DNA of 64,000 nt from Argyresthia goedartella (taxonomy: Eukaryota > Arthropoda > Insecta > Lepidoptera > Argyresthiidae): NCBI GenBank assembly GCA_949825045.1, contig OX463809.1, positions 2,879,501 through 2,943,500 of the forward strand. The letters run 5' to 3'. Under the pieces are notes generated by a model. It did no database searches and had not been told where the DNA came from. It worked only from the letters and a program-made list of their open reading frames with translations. The position numbers and the translations under genes were made by a program. This document shows positions 1-12,200 of this stretch, in pieces (the stretch's first letter is position 1; every line of letters begins with the position of its first letter).

Positions 1-1779
1 TCAGTTTCCTATATGAAACGTACACGCAAAAATAGACAAAAAAAGGGAATTTTTTTGGTTGTTTTATTTTATTTTTAATGTTATTATTACAGGAGTTTAG
101 TAATATTTTCTATAATGTTCTTGGTCTCGGAGCTCGGGCTGCCCCGCGGGGCTCTGCGCGGGAGCATGCGTCAGTCTGCTTCGACGCGATGCGACGGGTA
201 TTTGTTTTCTTTGTCTAATTCTCAATGCCATTGGCCTTTGTTCAGTCCTTAAAGACAACAATTAACGCAAAACGAATCTTTAGAGATTAACTTGTATCAA
301 CTACCTTTCCTCTTGCTTTTGTACTTTCTCCCAATATGATATCACGCCCTGCAAGTATTATTACTATTCATTGCCAATAACTGTACAATGGTCTGATAAA
401 TTGTGCAAAACATGTGCTTAGTTATTTCTATCAGAATTATTGACGTCAAAGGAGTGATATACAAAAATACTTTTGTTATTGTTGATAGATAGCGAACGTG
501 ATTTGTGTTGCCTTTTTAAGAGTACTCTACGTCACCCTGTAGTTGCTGGCATTATGGTAAGCAAACAATACTGTAATCATAATGATGAACATTCGGGTGA
601 AATCGATGAAGAGTTATATATATCGATGAAAAAAACCTGACCCCAAGTTTATGCTCAACATTTATTAGGTTAGGTACTCAGAGGTCTAACCATGATAGCC
701 CTTAAGCAGAAGTTTATAACTAGAAGATATCTAATAAGATAAGCATCATCATGGTGACAGAACCTTTCGGTGGGACACGAAAAGGCTTCGGGATTTAACA
801 GGAGCAATGGTAAGCTAGAAGTAGATAGAACAAGCAAGATCACTAGAGGCGCTAAACACCACTCTGGTGTCGGATAGGAAGAAGGATCTTCGGTAACTTG
901 ATTGCGCCAGATGCTGAATATAAAGGCCTCTAAAAAAAAGGAGATTAAAGCCATCGGCCTCGGCGGGTTATAGGAGGATATGGACTAAACCATGTACTTA
1001 CCGACACTAACCTGCCGGGAGAAGCCTTTGGCATGTAGTAGCTTAAATGAATTATTCCCTTTACCTCGCTCTGAGGTTTATTTCCGGTTCGCCGGCACAG
1101 AGCATATTCCCCCTAAGTCGATCCTATTTTTAGGTACGGGGGTCTGTTCCCTTGAATTGATTTAAGAAACTACCGAAAATAGCAGTAACCTCATAACCTC
1201 GTGGCAGAGGCACAATTGTGTCCACGTTTAACCGGTTATTCCAAGTTCAAGCCTAAGAATATTTGCTTAATTATTTGCGTTCAATTAATATTTTTACGCT
1301 CGCCATTAGCTTGTTTATCATATCTGGGTAATCAATGCAAATCAAGCATAAATTCGGGCATGGATACAGAAGCATGACGAAAATTCTCTCAAAGATGACA
1401 GCAAACACCGCATCTTACAATAACTGATAGCGAGTTTAATAACAAAGTACATGCAATTTGTAATGTTGATGTCGTCAGACGCCGCCGGCCGCAGGGGGCC
1501 AGCTATCGGAGTCGATACTGACTGGGGTACATTTCCACAACAGGGGTCGCACAAGCAAACAAACATGTGATAATGACTGATATAACGTTGCATTGCGATA
1601 CATGACGATGCTGAGACTGAGAATGGAATCAGATTTGTGTTTTAGAGTTTGCTTGATTAGGGGATGGTTGTGATTTAGTCAACTCTCCAGATGGAGCTGC
1701 AATAACCTTTTTCCTAATACGATAAAATGAGTGTTAGATCCTGGGTTTCATATCGTTGAACACAAATAAACAACATTAG
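1..1779. other. Unassigned non-coding sequence
   Basis: No open frame here looks like protein. There is a GC-rich patch near 120-200, and the rest is AT-rich. The longest frames, at 670-954 and 1342-1593 on the minus strand, show no recognisable domain. I see nothing I can name. Confidence 0.5.
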
Positions 1780-1883
1780 ATACAGGCAAATACATTGCTT
1801 CTGGACCCACACTAGGATACCGTGTCGTGGGAAACAGAAACAGCGTCAACAATATAAACATCCAAGACCTGTTTTTTTTTTTC
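1780..1883 (-). repeat. tRNA-derived SINE, 3' part
   Basis: The reverse complement matches the 3' body of the SINE seen complete at 41303-41480: a 'ccaagacctg' segment, a 'cctagtgtggg' segment and the tail block 'ccagaagcaatgta'. The tRNA-like head is missing, so this copy is 5' truncated. A T-run at about 1872-1882 on the plus strand marks the truncation side. Confidence 0.7.
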
Positions 1884-1954
1884 ACAGATCGTCGCTTGGG
1901 TAGTAAGTACTATTAACAGAACATAACAGCCCTTTTCCCATAAGAATTGGCAGA

Positions 1955-2217
1955 GGCACAACACGGTATTTGACAAGGTAGTCCAAAAAATCTAGAAACG
2001 TGTCTCAAGCTGAACATATTTCAACAAAAGTTTTGACAATATCAGAATTGTATATATCCAGCTGTTGTATTTTATAAACTCAAATTGGTGTTAGAAAGAC
2101 AGCATTTGACCAAGACGTCACTTGCTAGTATTTCATAGAACTCGTGAACAAAATTTGCGTTTTGACAGTTCCTAAAAAGTATCTATTTTGACTAGCAGTC
2201 AAATACCGTATTGTGCC
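1955..2217. mobile_element. MITE with 20-bp terminal inverted repeats
   Basis: The left end (1955-1974) and the right end (2198-2217) are inverted copies: GGCACAACACGGTATTTGAC against the same sequence with one C-to-T change. The element is 263 bp and non-coding. The target duplication is not clear, so I do not assign a superfamily. Confidence 0.65.
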
Positions 2218-2995
2218 CACGAATATGAAGTTATTCATTACTCCAGTATGCGTCACAGGGGTGAATAATTATTTAAGGAAAATAATTACAATAATTATAA
2301 AAGGAAAATTATTGTTAGGAAGTACAACACAGGGCACTATCACTTAACCACAGGTCCATACGATATCGCTAACTCATTCACGCTTTCACTGCGTGTAATT
2401 CTAGACGCCTAAGAATATCAGTTATCTAGTGTTCCTTGCTAAAGGTCAGTCAGCTGCATTTATTACATGGGCGTACGTTGGCACTTTGGTAGAAAGATTG
2501 TGCGCAGTACGGGCAATTTTCAGGCTCTATCTCTTAGTTCAGTTTTTGAAGAAGGTTCCGGAACGCTAATTAATGAGCCATTAGGTTCTCTAGTATTATT
2601 AGCAAAGAGACTTATGGCTGATGACATGGTTTACTCAAGGTTATCTAGGCTCCTAGCACCATCTAGCACCATTATTTATTCTGCGTTAGGTTCTAGGCCG
2701 TTGCCTTTTTGGTCAGAGGTCTTTGCTCAACAGAAGGACACAGATACAGGTATTAGTGCCTATCTTATCTACCTACCCATTAAGTATTGAGATAGGTACG
2801 GTACCTATAGTTTTCATTCATTTTTCACTATCTGACCCGAAAGAGAACTGGCCGCATCGAATTTCAGACGAAAGACGAATTAAATAAAGAACCAGTACTT
2901 TTTTCTACATTATCCAACACTTCTGAAGCTCATGTCTTATGAAAGCATATTATGACAGCTAAGTTTAAATTCAGCTCGAAATCGGTGACTACCTC

Positions 2996-3184
2996 TGAGT
3001 CGTTGAGGTTGTGGCTCTGCCTACCATGCGAGAGGTCCCGGGTTCAAGCCCCGGCTGGTGATAAAAAAAACAGTTCTTGGATGTTTATATGTGTGTGATG
3101 TCTCCGTTTCTGCTTCCCTCGACACAGTGTATCCTAAGTGTGTGGCCAGAAGCAATGTATGTGCCTAGATGTAAATGTAAATGG
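2996..3184 (+). repeat. tRNA-derived SINE
   Basis: A B-box-like block (cccgggttcaagcccc, 3036-3051) is followed by a body shared with the copies at 57960, 41303 (minus) and 1780 (minus): 'cttggatgttta', then 'atcctaagtgtgtgg', then 'ccagaagcaatgtatgtgcc'. It is a pol III type retroposon and not a functional tRNA, because the acceptor and anticodon arms do not fold. Confidence 0.75.
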
Positions 3185-5393
3185 TATTTGGTACATCTCG
3201 TTAAGAGCTTTTATGAGTTTCATTACTATTGGACAATGTTGGAAAAGTGGGCCCAACTGTGGCTTGGTCCTTGACCGCCGACGAGCGCCGTCGCGCCGCC
3301 ATCTTTAAATTCTCACAGAAAATCTCCTGCTACTAAATCATTTTTCGTTTTTTTTTTGCTGTTCCCATTGCGTTTTTCAAACTTTTTTCTCTGTAAGAAC
3401 CTTCCTAAGACCTCAATGAATAGTTTAAAAAAGAGTTCATCCAAATCGCTTCAGCCGTTTGCGAGATTAGCATTTTGGGATTGGGATGGATTATGAATGA
3501 TCATGTAACTCGCTATTTTGCAAACAAGATGTCTTTCATAAATTATAATTAACTGTGAGATCTTGCGTGGTTGTGTTCTGTGAATAGATTATATTATTGT
3601 CAGCTAACAACTTACAAAGCACAATTCTATCAATTAGGTTTGAGGTCATATTAGATGTGTCAATAACAATAACACAGTAATTTGCCTTTCATAACAAGTA
3701 AATATTTACTCCAAAACCTAAGTTAAATAAAGTTGTTCAGTCCTACTACCGATTCCTTTAGTTAGTTTTAATCAAATAATTTAAATTAAATATAAATTAA
3801 ATTAATTTGTGCAGGAATGTGTATATTTATTAGACGAAGGATACTGATGTATTAGTCATATAACAAATATTTATAGATTAGGAACAAACATGAGCGGCTA
3901 AAACTTTAAATAAATCTAATTATCTAATTAACAGGATAGTATGATAGTTCAGGTGTAAATTATTGTAAATTACACAGTCATAGTACTAGTACAATATAGC
4001 AAGTAAAATAGTTTGTTGTTGCATAAATGCTTAGAGAAAGTATATCCAAAGTTTTTATTGTGTTTCCAATAACCCATTGACAAATAAAGTTACCCAATAT
4101 AAGGCCATTGTATGAAGCAACATTTGACATTCTCAAAATTCATCAAAGTAACCTTGTAACAAGGGCAGACAATATTATTTATTTTAAGTTAGAACTGTAC
4201 TATTACTCTTAACAGTACATATGTATTCATTGTAATAATGTCAAACAAAGGCAATCATACAAATACTTTGATTAATAAACCATTCTAAACATAAAACAAT
4301 TTTTGCTTTCCAAAACTGAAAATTTTTTTAGAAAGTTACACGGTTGTACAATAATGAACTCCATTTTTGAACAAAAGGGATATTCCCCGACAAATCAATT
4401 GAGTAAAAATAATTGAAACCCATAATGAAAGCATCAATTCACAGATGTTTGACGTCCATATTGATTCATTCAATTTACTCAATGTTTTATAAGCTGGCGC
4501 AAGCAGTACAGCTAAGACAGACAGATGTCACTTATGACCTGTTACAATGGCCCTGGTATTGGTGTGTGATAAAATATTCATACCTACCATATCAATGATA
4601 AGTATGTACCTAGATATTTTACATTGAACTATTACAACAGACTACATTTATTCGGTGAAAATTTCTCTCTTACAGTTATTTTATAGCTACTTATTTTGTC
4701 ACAGAAGAAAGAAAGCTATGAATTACAAGTAAATAAGTACAGAGGTATAGCTAAGATACTCACTAAAGTTGTCATATCAGTTACTGCTGTGTATTCAGGT
4801 AGTTAGGGTACATATTTTGATGGATTGTTGAGGGCTAGTAAGGGTTGGAGTGTAGATAAGGGGGGCGCCAAGGGAAAAAGACATAGGGGCTGGTTCCGCC
4901 CCCTTAAAGACACCACTGACCTGCAGTGTTAGTAGCACAGCCTACTAAGCCTAAGCTAAACTTTCTGTACTCTCAATAAAATTAGGTTACCTACACAGGA
5001 TATTTATTTACACAAGGGCGTTTACAATAGATTGACTGGAACCGTAACATAAATGCTACTAGTAAGTGCAAAAAACGAACTAACAAAGGAATAGGAGAAA
5101 GAAAACGTGTGGGTTAAAAACTTTCATGTTACTGCACATAACTCGACCAAAATAAAAAGACATCAACAACAGGCGAATTTATGTCAAAAATCCGTCAGTA
5201 AAATTCGGCCAGTTTATCATAATTTTAGAAGAACAGCTGACTTTAGTTATTAATTTAATCCAAGTTAGATGACAATTAAACTTCTTACCTTAAAGTGAAT
5301 ATAGAGAAGATATATCTCCCCGCAGCGGAGCAACGTTACGACGACTATTTTATTGTAAGATAACCGAGAAAATAAATATAATTCAATGGATGG
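3185..5393. other. AT-rich intergenic sequence
   Basis: No supported gene. All frames are short and lack recognisable domains. The segment 3290-3490 resembles the degenerate ends of interspersed repeats, but I could not define borders. Confidence 0.45.
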
Positions 5394-5481
5394 ATGATGG
5401 ATACGCACGACGACTTCACATCACAGTCAGTAGAGAGTGCGAGTGAGACGGAAGAATGGATTATTGTGAAGCGACATGTAG
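5394..5481 (+). other. Possible short coding first exon, unproven
   Basis: Two adjacent ATGs open a 29-codon acidic frame (MMDTHDDFTSQSVESASETE and on) that ends at a plausible donor (G|GTATGT, 5482). The trailing phase is one base. That is the same phase as PAICS exon 1, so splicing to 11910 would stay in frame and give an alternative N-terminus. A phase match happens by chance one time in three. No homology is recognised and there is no cDNA, so this is only a candidate. Confidence 0.25.
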
Positions 5482-5535
5482 GTATGTAGTTTAATCAAAC
5501 AATCTTGATACTCACAAAATAATGCATGTAAAGCA

Positions 5536-5592
5536 TGTGAGCCATGGTATTACTGTGAGCCATGGAATCCATGGGATAACTGTGAGCCATGG
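5536..5592 (+). repeat. Three copies of TGTGAGCCATGG
   Basis: The 12-mer occurs exactly at 5536-5547, 5554-5565 and 5581-5592, spaced 18 and 27 bp apart, about 560-620 bp upstream of the PAICS start region. It may be a short tandem repeat or a protein-binding cluster. Its function is unknown. Confidence 0.6.
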
Positions 5593-6090
5593 AGTTCACG
5601 TTTTAACATGACCTAATCCATAATGTTTCACACTGAATCTTGTTTTTCAAAAAAATTAAACTGCTTGATTTTTTAAAATTCCATTTCATTCATTGTGGCG
5701 TTGCATTCCGTTTCACGGGGTTTTACATGGCACCCCATCACCCCATACGATTGACGGAATTGCTTTACATTTCGGGTAAATCTTTGAATTTGAATTTTAA
5801 CCGTAATTAAATAAAACCGCATCTCTAGCAATAAAAAAAACACTTACAGGGTTCACGCTAACAACAACGACGTTTCTTTTTTTAAATGTCTTCATTTGAA
5901 TTTTTTTTTCTCCATATTTCAAATAACTAAATGGTGCGGTACCTTGGTACCTATTACCTAGGCACCGAACCTTTACCTCTGTTTTATATCCTTGCAAGAG
6001 TTGACAACATGTAAGAACCTAAATATCACAACCGTACGATCCGCGTCTTGCCGCTTGTTATCATTGAACTCTTCTGTCAAATAGCTCCAA

Positions 6091-6096
6091 CACGTG
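6091..6096 (+). promoter_or_regulatory. E-box CACGTG upstream of PAICS
   Basis: A canonical palindromic E-box lies about 38 bp upstream of the TATA box and about 115 bp upstream of the start codon. CACGTG is the site class bound by Myc/Max, which is known to drive purine synthesis genes in animals. Use here is inferred. Confidence 0.5.
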
Positions 6097-6133
6097 GTGT
6101 TTTCGCTCAGATCAGACGCCGAGACGAGAACTT

Positions 6134-6140
6134 TATAAAA
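6134..6140 (+). promoter_or_regulatory. TATA box of PAICS
   Basis: TATAAAA sits 77 bp before the ATG. An initiator-like TCATC (6156-6160) follows 22 bp downstream. This predicts a 5' UTR of roughly 50 nt. Confidence 0.6.
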
Positions 6141-6210
6141 GGCAGGCCTGGCATATCATCGCGTCCGCGCGTTCTTCAATAATTTACAAGAAATTCCGTG
6201 CTGAAATACA

Positions 6211-6229
6211 ATGTCGCACCCAAAAGAAG
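6211..6229 (+). CDS. Paics: PAICS exon 1 (start codon)
   Basis: ATG TCG CAC CCA AAA GAA G precedes donor GTAAGT. It encodes MSHPKE plus one base that joins exon 2 to make Val. It was chosen because it follows a TATA box and is the only upstream ATG exon with a consensus donor in the right phase. It is too short to be confirmed by homology. Confidence 0.75.
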
Positions 6230-9200
6230 GTAAGTCGCTTCGCTATGAATTCGTATAAATAGTAATATCTTGTAACTTACTAAAAGATCTAGGACCCTAA
6301 CATCGCGGCAGGAAATATGTGTTTTTAGTTAGTCGTACAGACAGTTACAGTTGGTCGGTTTATACTCACGGTCTTCGGTCATTCGTACTGATTCGTACAC
6401 GCAGTTTTTTTGGTGGCCGGCTGACTTAGAAATATTGGGCGTCAATTTATTATCGACTACGCAAAAAGAAGTTACGTGTAGATATGCGCCTGTGTTGTGA
6501 CCAACCTTGATCCTTGCTACTAAAGTCGATTGCATAGTTGATCAATTGAAGTCCCTGCTCAATTGGTAGGTAGGCATTTTTAATAAAAAAATAGGTACAC
6601 TTGTAGATTCGCGAGTCCAATAAACAAATTACCCTTTCTAATAGATTCTTTCCAATTAAAAGCCGGTCACTTTCCGTATTATAATATAAAATATACCTTT
6701 TATTAGGTACTTACCTACCTAGCTCAATGATCATTGACTCTATCCCGATTCCCGTTTAATTCCTAAACGATGACTTGACTGAAAATAATAGTTAAAAAAA
6801 ACTAAAAAAACACGCTTTTATAGCTAACCGAACTAAAAATTAGAAAATAATTTTTAATTTCAGAGAGTTTATAATACAGTAGTAGAAGATCGAGCAATCA
6901 ATCAGAATTTATCACCTCAAAATAAAATTATAATAAAGTTTAAGTAATTAACAATAGAATTCAATTCAGAGTAAACAGCGTGGGGTGCTTGATAAAGTAA
7001 AATGTAACAACCATTCTATTGGCAACTATCTATGAGAGGAGAGTTATGAAAAGTAGTAAAATGCACCCCACGCTTTTTACTCTGAATTGAATTCTTTTGT
7101 TAATTACTTAAACTTTATTATAATTTTATTTTGAGGTGTTATCACCTCGAACAATCAATCAGAATTTATATTCTGATTGATTGTTCGATCTTCTAAACTC
7201 TCTGAAATTAAAAATTATTTTCTAATTTTTAGTTCGGTTAGCTATAAAAGCGTGTTTTTTTAGTTTTTTTAAACTATTATTTATTTTTCATTTTTTAGTT
7301 CGATTTATCAATTAGTTATTTGTTGACATGTGGTATTGAAATTTCTCACAAATTATTTCACAATCTCATCATTTCATTCAAAGCTTCACTGTTGCATGGG
7401 GTTTTTCCTGTTAACTTAGAACAATCGAGTTCTTCAATCCGAATACCGTCTAAAGATCTTACACGACTAAGTGCTACATAAGCTTGTCCAGCAGCAAACA
7501 GTCGCGAGCCTAGATAAATGACTGCATGATCGACTGTACAACCTTGCATCTTGTGGACGGTCGAAGCCCAACTCAGGATTAATGGCAACATTCGTCTCTC
7601 AGCAGTTCCATAACTGTATTTCGCTGGGAACTGTATCGATATTGGTTTAATCATGTGCACACCATCTGATCCGAAATCGATACGGACTGACGGGATGTCT
7701 TCCGCGTATAGTTGGCCTCTGCGAAAATTTGGCCAGATAATTTCTGTGATAAAACCCATATTGCCATTCACTAAACCTTTCGACACGTCAATGTTTGTCC
7801 TCAACATCACTTTAGCTCCTACGAATATTTTCAATACATTCGGAAGACCTCCGGTTTTATTAATATCGCTAGGTATCACAGAATCTAAGTCCTTGTTACC
7901 TAGATTTCGAGTAGCATCAATGAGTTGGTCTTGTGCTTTTATTGTATAAATAACTGTCCCTTTATTCTTAAAACTCTGGAGAACTTTTTCGTTGTGTCTA
8001 GCAACCTGATCATTCGTTGGGTAAATTCTTAATGCACTCTCGATTGAGAATTCATTAGTCGCATCTGTTGAAACTTTTTCAAGTAGAATTTCAAGATGCC
8101 TAGACGTCATTTCTCCAACTCTAAGGGCGTTAAGCACATCTATAAATGTCGTGTCTCCTTGTTGACGCATATTTTGTTTAAGTTCAATCAGACCGAACTG
8201 TCGCCACAAATGTGTAGCTGGCTTCATGTGTTCTGGTTGTTGAAAAACTTGATGTCCTCGAACAGGTGGTAACTGCATTAGATCACCAAAGAGAATCACG
8301 TTTATGCCTCCAAAACAAGCGTCCGAGGTTTTCAGCTGTCGCAAACGAGAGTCGATCATACAAAGCATCTCATAGGGTACCATAGAAATTTCATCTATGA
8401 ACAAAAACTCAACATTTTGCCATAATTGACGCATTCCTCTCAAATAATTACCAGTAAGAAGTGGCATACTCACAATTACTCCATCTTTTTGTACTGGTAG
8501 CTTTAGCAGACGGTGTAGCATTGACCCACCGATCAACCGTGCTGCAACTCCAGTTAGAGCAACAACTTTTACCACCGATTTTCCATAACATCGGTTCACT
8601 TGGTTTTTCAATAGATTAAAGAGGAATGTTTTCCCGGTGCCTGCTCCACCAGTTACAAAATTTTCTCTCGTTTAGTATCACCATTGAGTTGGTTCTTGAT
8701 ACTCTCTGTGATAAGAATGAACAACTGTCTTTGATCAACATTCATAGCATGTTGCGCTCTTTGGAATTGATCATTGCTCATTTCTCTCTCTGGTAACTCT
8801 TCCTCTTCAACTTCAGGATTTATAATCTCTGGCTGCTCTAAAATTTCGAAAGCATGTATCTGGTTGAATGCGTTTTCAAGCTGTTGGTCCCGCTCACGAT
8901 GTTGGCACATATGTCTACTTGTTTCCCTTAAACGACTCTCTCGAGCCAAGAAAGCTTCTTTTGCATTATCAAAGCCTTCAAGTAATTCAATTTCTGAACG
9001 ATAAGGCATATATTGAAGGAGTAAGCTGTAGGAAAAGTTTTCTGGATCCGATGCTGCTATACCCTGAACACTATTTACACACATTGATCTAGCCCCAAAC
9101 TAGGATTCCCTGTATTTTGGGTGCTAGACAACGATACACATACTTATATAGATAAATATTATACTTAGATAGATAAACAACCATGACTAGGGTACAAACA

Positions 9201-12200
9201 TCCATTCTCATCAAACAAATATTTGTCAGAGTGCTATAAAATATGGCACTCTGACAACTGCAGGAACATTTCTCACAACCATTTTGCTCTCATTCAAGAG
9301 AGTGATGAGTGGACGACGCATGTTTGGTTGTTCTTCATAGGCATCATGATCAACGCTTTCCTCGGTATCACTTACTGCTTTCGGATAGTAAGGTTCAAAC
9401 AACATAGCAAACTCTGTAAGGCTCATGTTCGTAAAATCGTAGTCAGGATGTTGTAACGGACGTTTTTCATATCTTTCAAAGATATTGCTGTAGTGGCCAA
9501 TAGCGTGTCCGCTTCTGTCGAATTGCAATACTCTGTAACGCTGTTCTGGCTTTCTTGTGTTCAGGAAAATGCAATTTCGTGAACTGTGTCGTAATGGAAT
9601 ATGACAAAGCCGATATGCACATTCTGCAGCTGACATTTGCCGTTCATGAAGAACCTTCATACATATCTTGAAGAGTTTGCGTGAAAGATCAGTTTCTTCA
9701 CGTTGGATTTGTTGTATTGCCTGTCCGCTGTCCGTCCGTCCGTCCGTCCGTCAGTCACCAGGCTGTATCTCATGAACCGTGATAGTTAGACAGATGAAAT
9801 TTTTGCAGATGATGTATTTCTATTGCCGCTATAACAACAAATACTAATAAAACCGGTCAAGTGCGAGTAGGACATCGGACCCGCACATGAAAGGTTCCAT
9901 ACCGTTGTACACGGAAAAACGTAGAACGACAGTCTTTTGTACGAGTACATATACCAATTTAATTTTTAATAATAACATATTAAATATTAGGTAGGACTAC
10001 ATTCAAGGACTTACATCGAAACATTAAAAAATAGTTTTGTGTATGTAGTATGTAAGTATTAAACTATGTACTCAGGTTAACGAAACTCTTTGCTCATTGA
10101 AACCGGAAGTGGATAGAAATTGAGTAACTAATTTACAGAAATAAAATCAAATTTGATAAAAAACTTAATACTATTTATGAGAATTCGAATGACAAATAAC
10201 TAAGCACAAAACTGCTTTTACCAATACCTGCAATTAAAAATCTTTTCCGATAAGATCGGGAGAGTCCATTTTTCACCGATAAACAAATAAAACATAATGG
10301 CTAAAAAAATGGCCATACCAATAATTTCTTCTATGGGTTCTTCTTTTAATTCTTGAAAATCGGTATGTTTCATTATTTGTGGCTGTTGCGGCAACAGAAA
10401 TGCACATTCTATGAAAATTTCAGCTCTCTACCTATTTCAGTTGATCCGATAGAGCCCGGTGACGGACGGACGGACAGACAGACAGACAGCGGAGGCTTAG
10501 TAATAGCGTCCCGTTTGGCACCCTTCGGGTACAGAACCCTAACAACAGAATTAAATCAATATGTAAGGGGGCGTCGATACAATAATTCTTTCAATACCAC
10601 ATACAAACTTATGAATGCACCTGGTTACATACATGAAGTATGAAAGTAGTCGCACCAATAACTTTGTAAACAACATTTTGCTATGTATTAATCCTGGCCG
10701 TCCTAATAAGGATAATGGGAAACTGTTATCAAATTATTGCATTGTCATCGGTCCTTGATACGTATGCAAAGTTTCAAATTAATCAGACTTCTGGAAACTG
10801 GTGAAAATTAAGTTCAAAGATTCCGTTACATACATAGATACATACATACATACAACCCAAGCTAATAAAAGCGTGTTAAAAAAAGGATCGATTGGTCGAG
10901 CTATAATTATTTTTTTTTGCAAAATTTCACTATTTATATATGTCACTGTAAGATTGTCTAAACAATTAGATTCTAATCTAACTTTTTCTCGTTAGTTTAC
11001 AAACTATCGATAAATTATTAACAGTACCGTACGGTTTATGATATGACGCGTTAGTTTATAATTAAACCGTTAGTTAGTTTATAATAAAACCCTTTTTAAA
11101 TTAAATTCCTTTCTAGAAGCGCACAACATTTTTGTAGACGAACAGAATGCCTTTAGAAAAAATAAGTCCACAATATTAGTGATATATGACCTCTTAAAGC
11201 ATGTGTATGACAGTATGAACAATAGACACCATGTCTCAGTGATCTTCATGGACATGAATGAAGGCTAAGGGTTTCGTTTCGTAGACCACAAAGTATTGCT
11301 GGAAAAACGCGAAAGTTTTGGTATTAGGGGTCCAACACAAATTCTATTCTATTAAATTCATACTTAGCAAATAGAAAACAGTTTTGCATTATTATAGATA
11401 AAACGGGACCAGAACAAAACCACGCGACACTAGGGCTGTAGAATATGGAGTACCACAGGGAAGTATCTTGGGGCCTCTCCTGGTCCTAGTCCTATATAAA
11501 TGACCAACCAGAAAGTGTTCCACATCCCACAGTTTTATTTGCGGATGACTGTTCCTTTGTCATATATATATAAGTGACGATGATAAGATGTTTGGATGTT
11601 TGTGTGTTTGTGCCACAATCACGCTAAAACGGCTGAACGGATTTGAAAGAAATTTACCACAGAGATAGTTTATGAGCTAGATTAACAAATAGGATACTTT
11701 TTGTCCGACTGCACCAGAGGGAGGGTAATGTTATCTCGTTTAATGATAATTCCTAGGAACACGCAGATGAAGTTGCGGGCATTAGCTAGTAAACAATACA
11801 TTGAGTGGGCTTGTCGAATAGCTTCAGAATAACAAATCTAAAAATAAACAAAATTTTGAATAAACCTCGACATAATTATGTGCATAAGTTATGATTGATC
11901 TTTTCACAGTCGGTGGATACAAGCTTGGTAAGCTCCTCATCGAAGGGAAAACCAAGCGAGTGTTTGACCTCCCGGAGAACGCCGGGCATTGTCTGCTCCT
12001 CAACAAGGACAGGATCACCGCTGGCGATGGCGTCAAGGCTCATGACCTGGAGGGCAAGGCTGCCATCTCCAACCAGACTAATGCGAAGGTCTTTGAAATT
12101 TTGAAGGCGACTGGTGAGTTTTTAACTCTATTTTGTTAACTCATAGAGTAATAACTTAGTCTTAGGCTTTGGTTATCCTATCTTTGCCCCTATTGTACCT

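Larger units (their letters stand above)
7358..9718 (-). mobile_element. Helitron remnant (Pif1-type helicase part)
   Basis: This is the C-terminal half of a Helitron RepHel protein, a rolling-circle transposase, on the minus strand. The N-terminal Rep nuclease is absent. The Helitron-specific region starts near 9718 and reaches 9226, where a repeat of about 140 bp (9085-9225) interrupts it. It resumes at 9084-8653, shifts frame at about 8655, then runs as the helicase to 7358. At 9720 it ends against a (TCCG)n repeat. It lies in PAICS intron 1, antisense to the gene. Confidence 0.9.

Noticed and set aside
670..954. 94-codon hydrophobic frame on the minus strand as a membrane protein
   Set aside because: No start context or homologous motif. 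Looks like a chance frame.
2467..2790. 107-codon open frame as a host gene
   Set aside because: No domain, no splice or poly(A) context, and length is compatible with chance in this composition.
3036..3051. tRNA gene (B box like sequence), also at 41406, 57988, 37602 and 60299
   Set aside because: No cloverleaf or acceptor stem. The sequences are followed by shared SINE bodies and are repeated.
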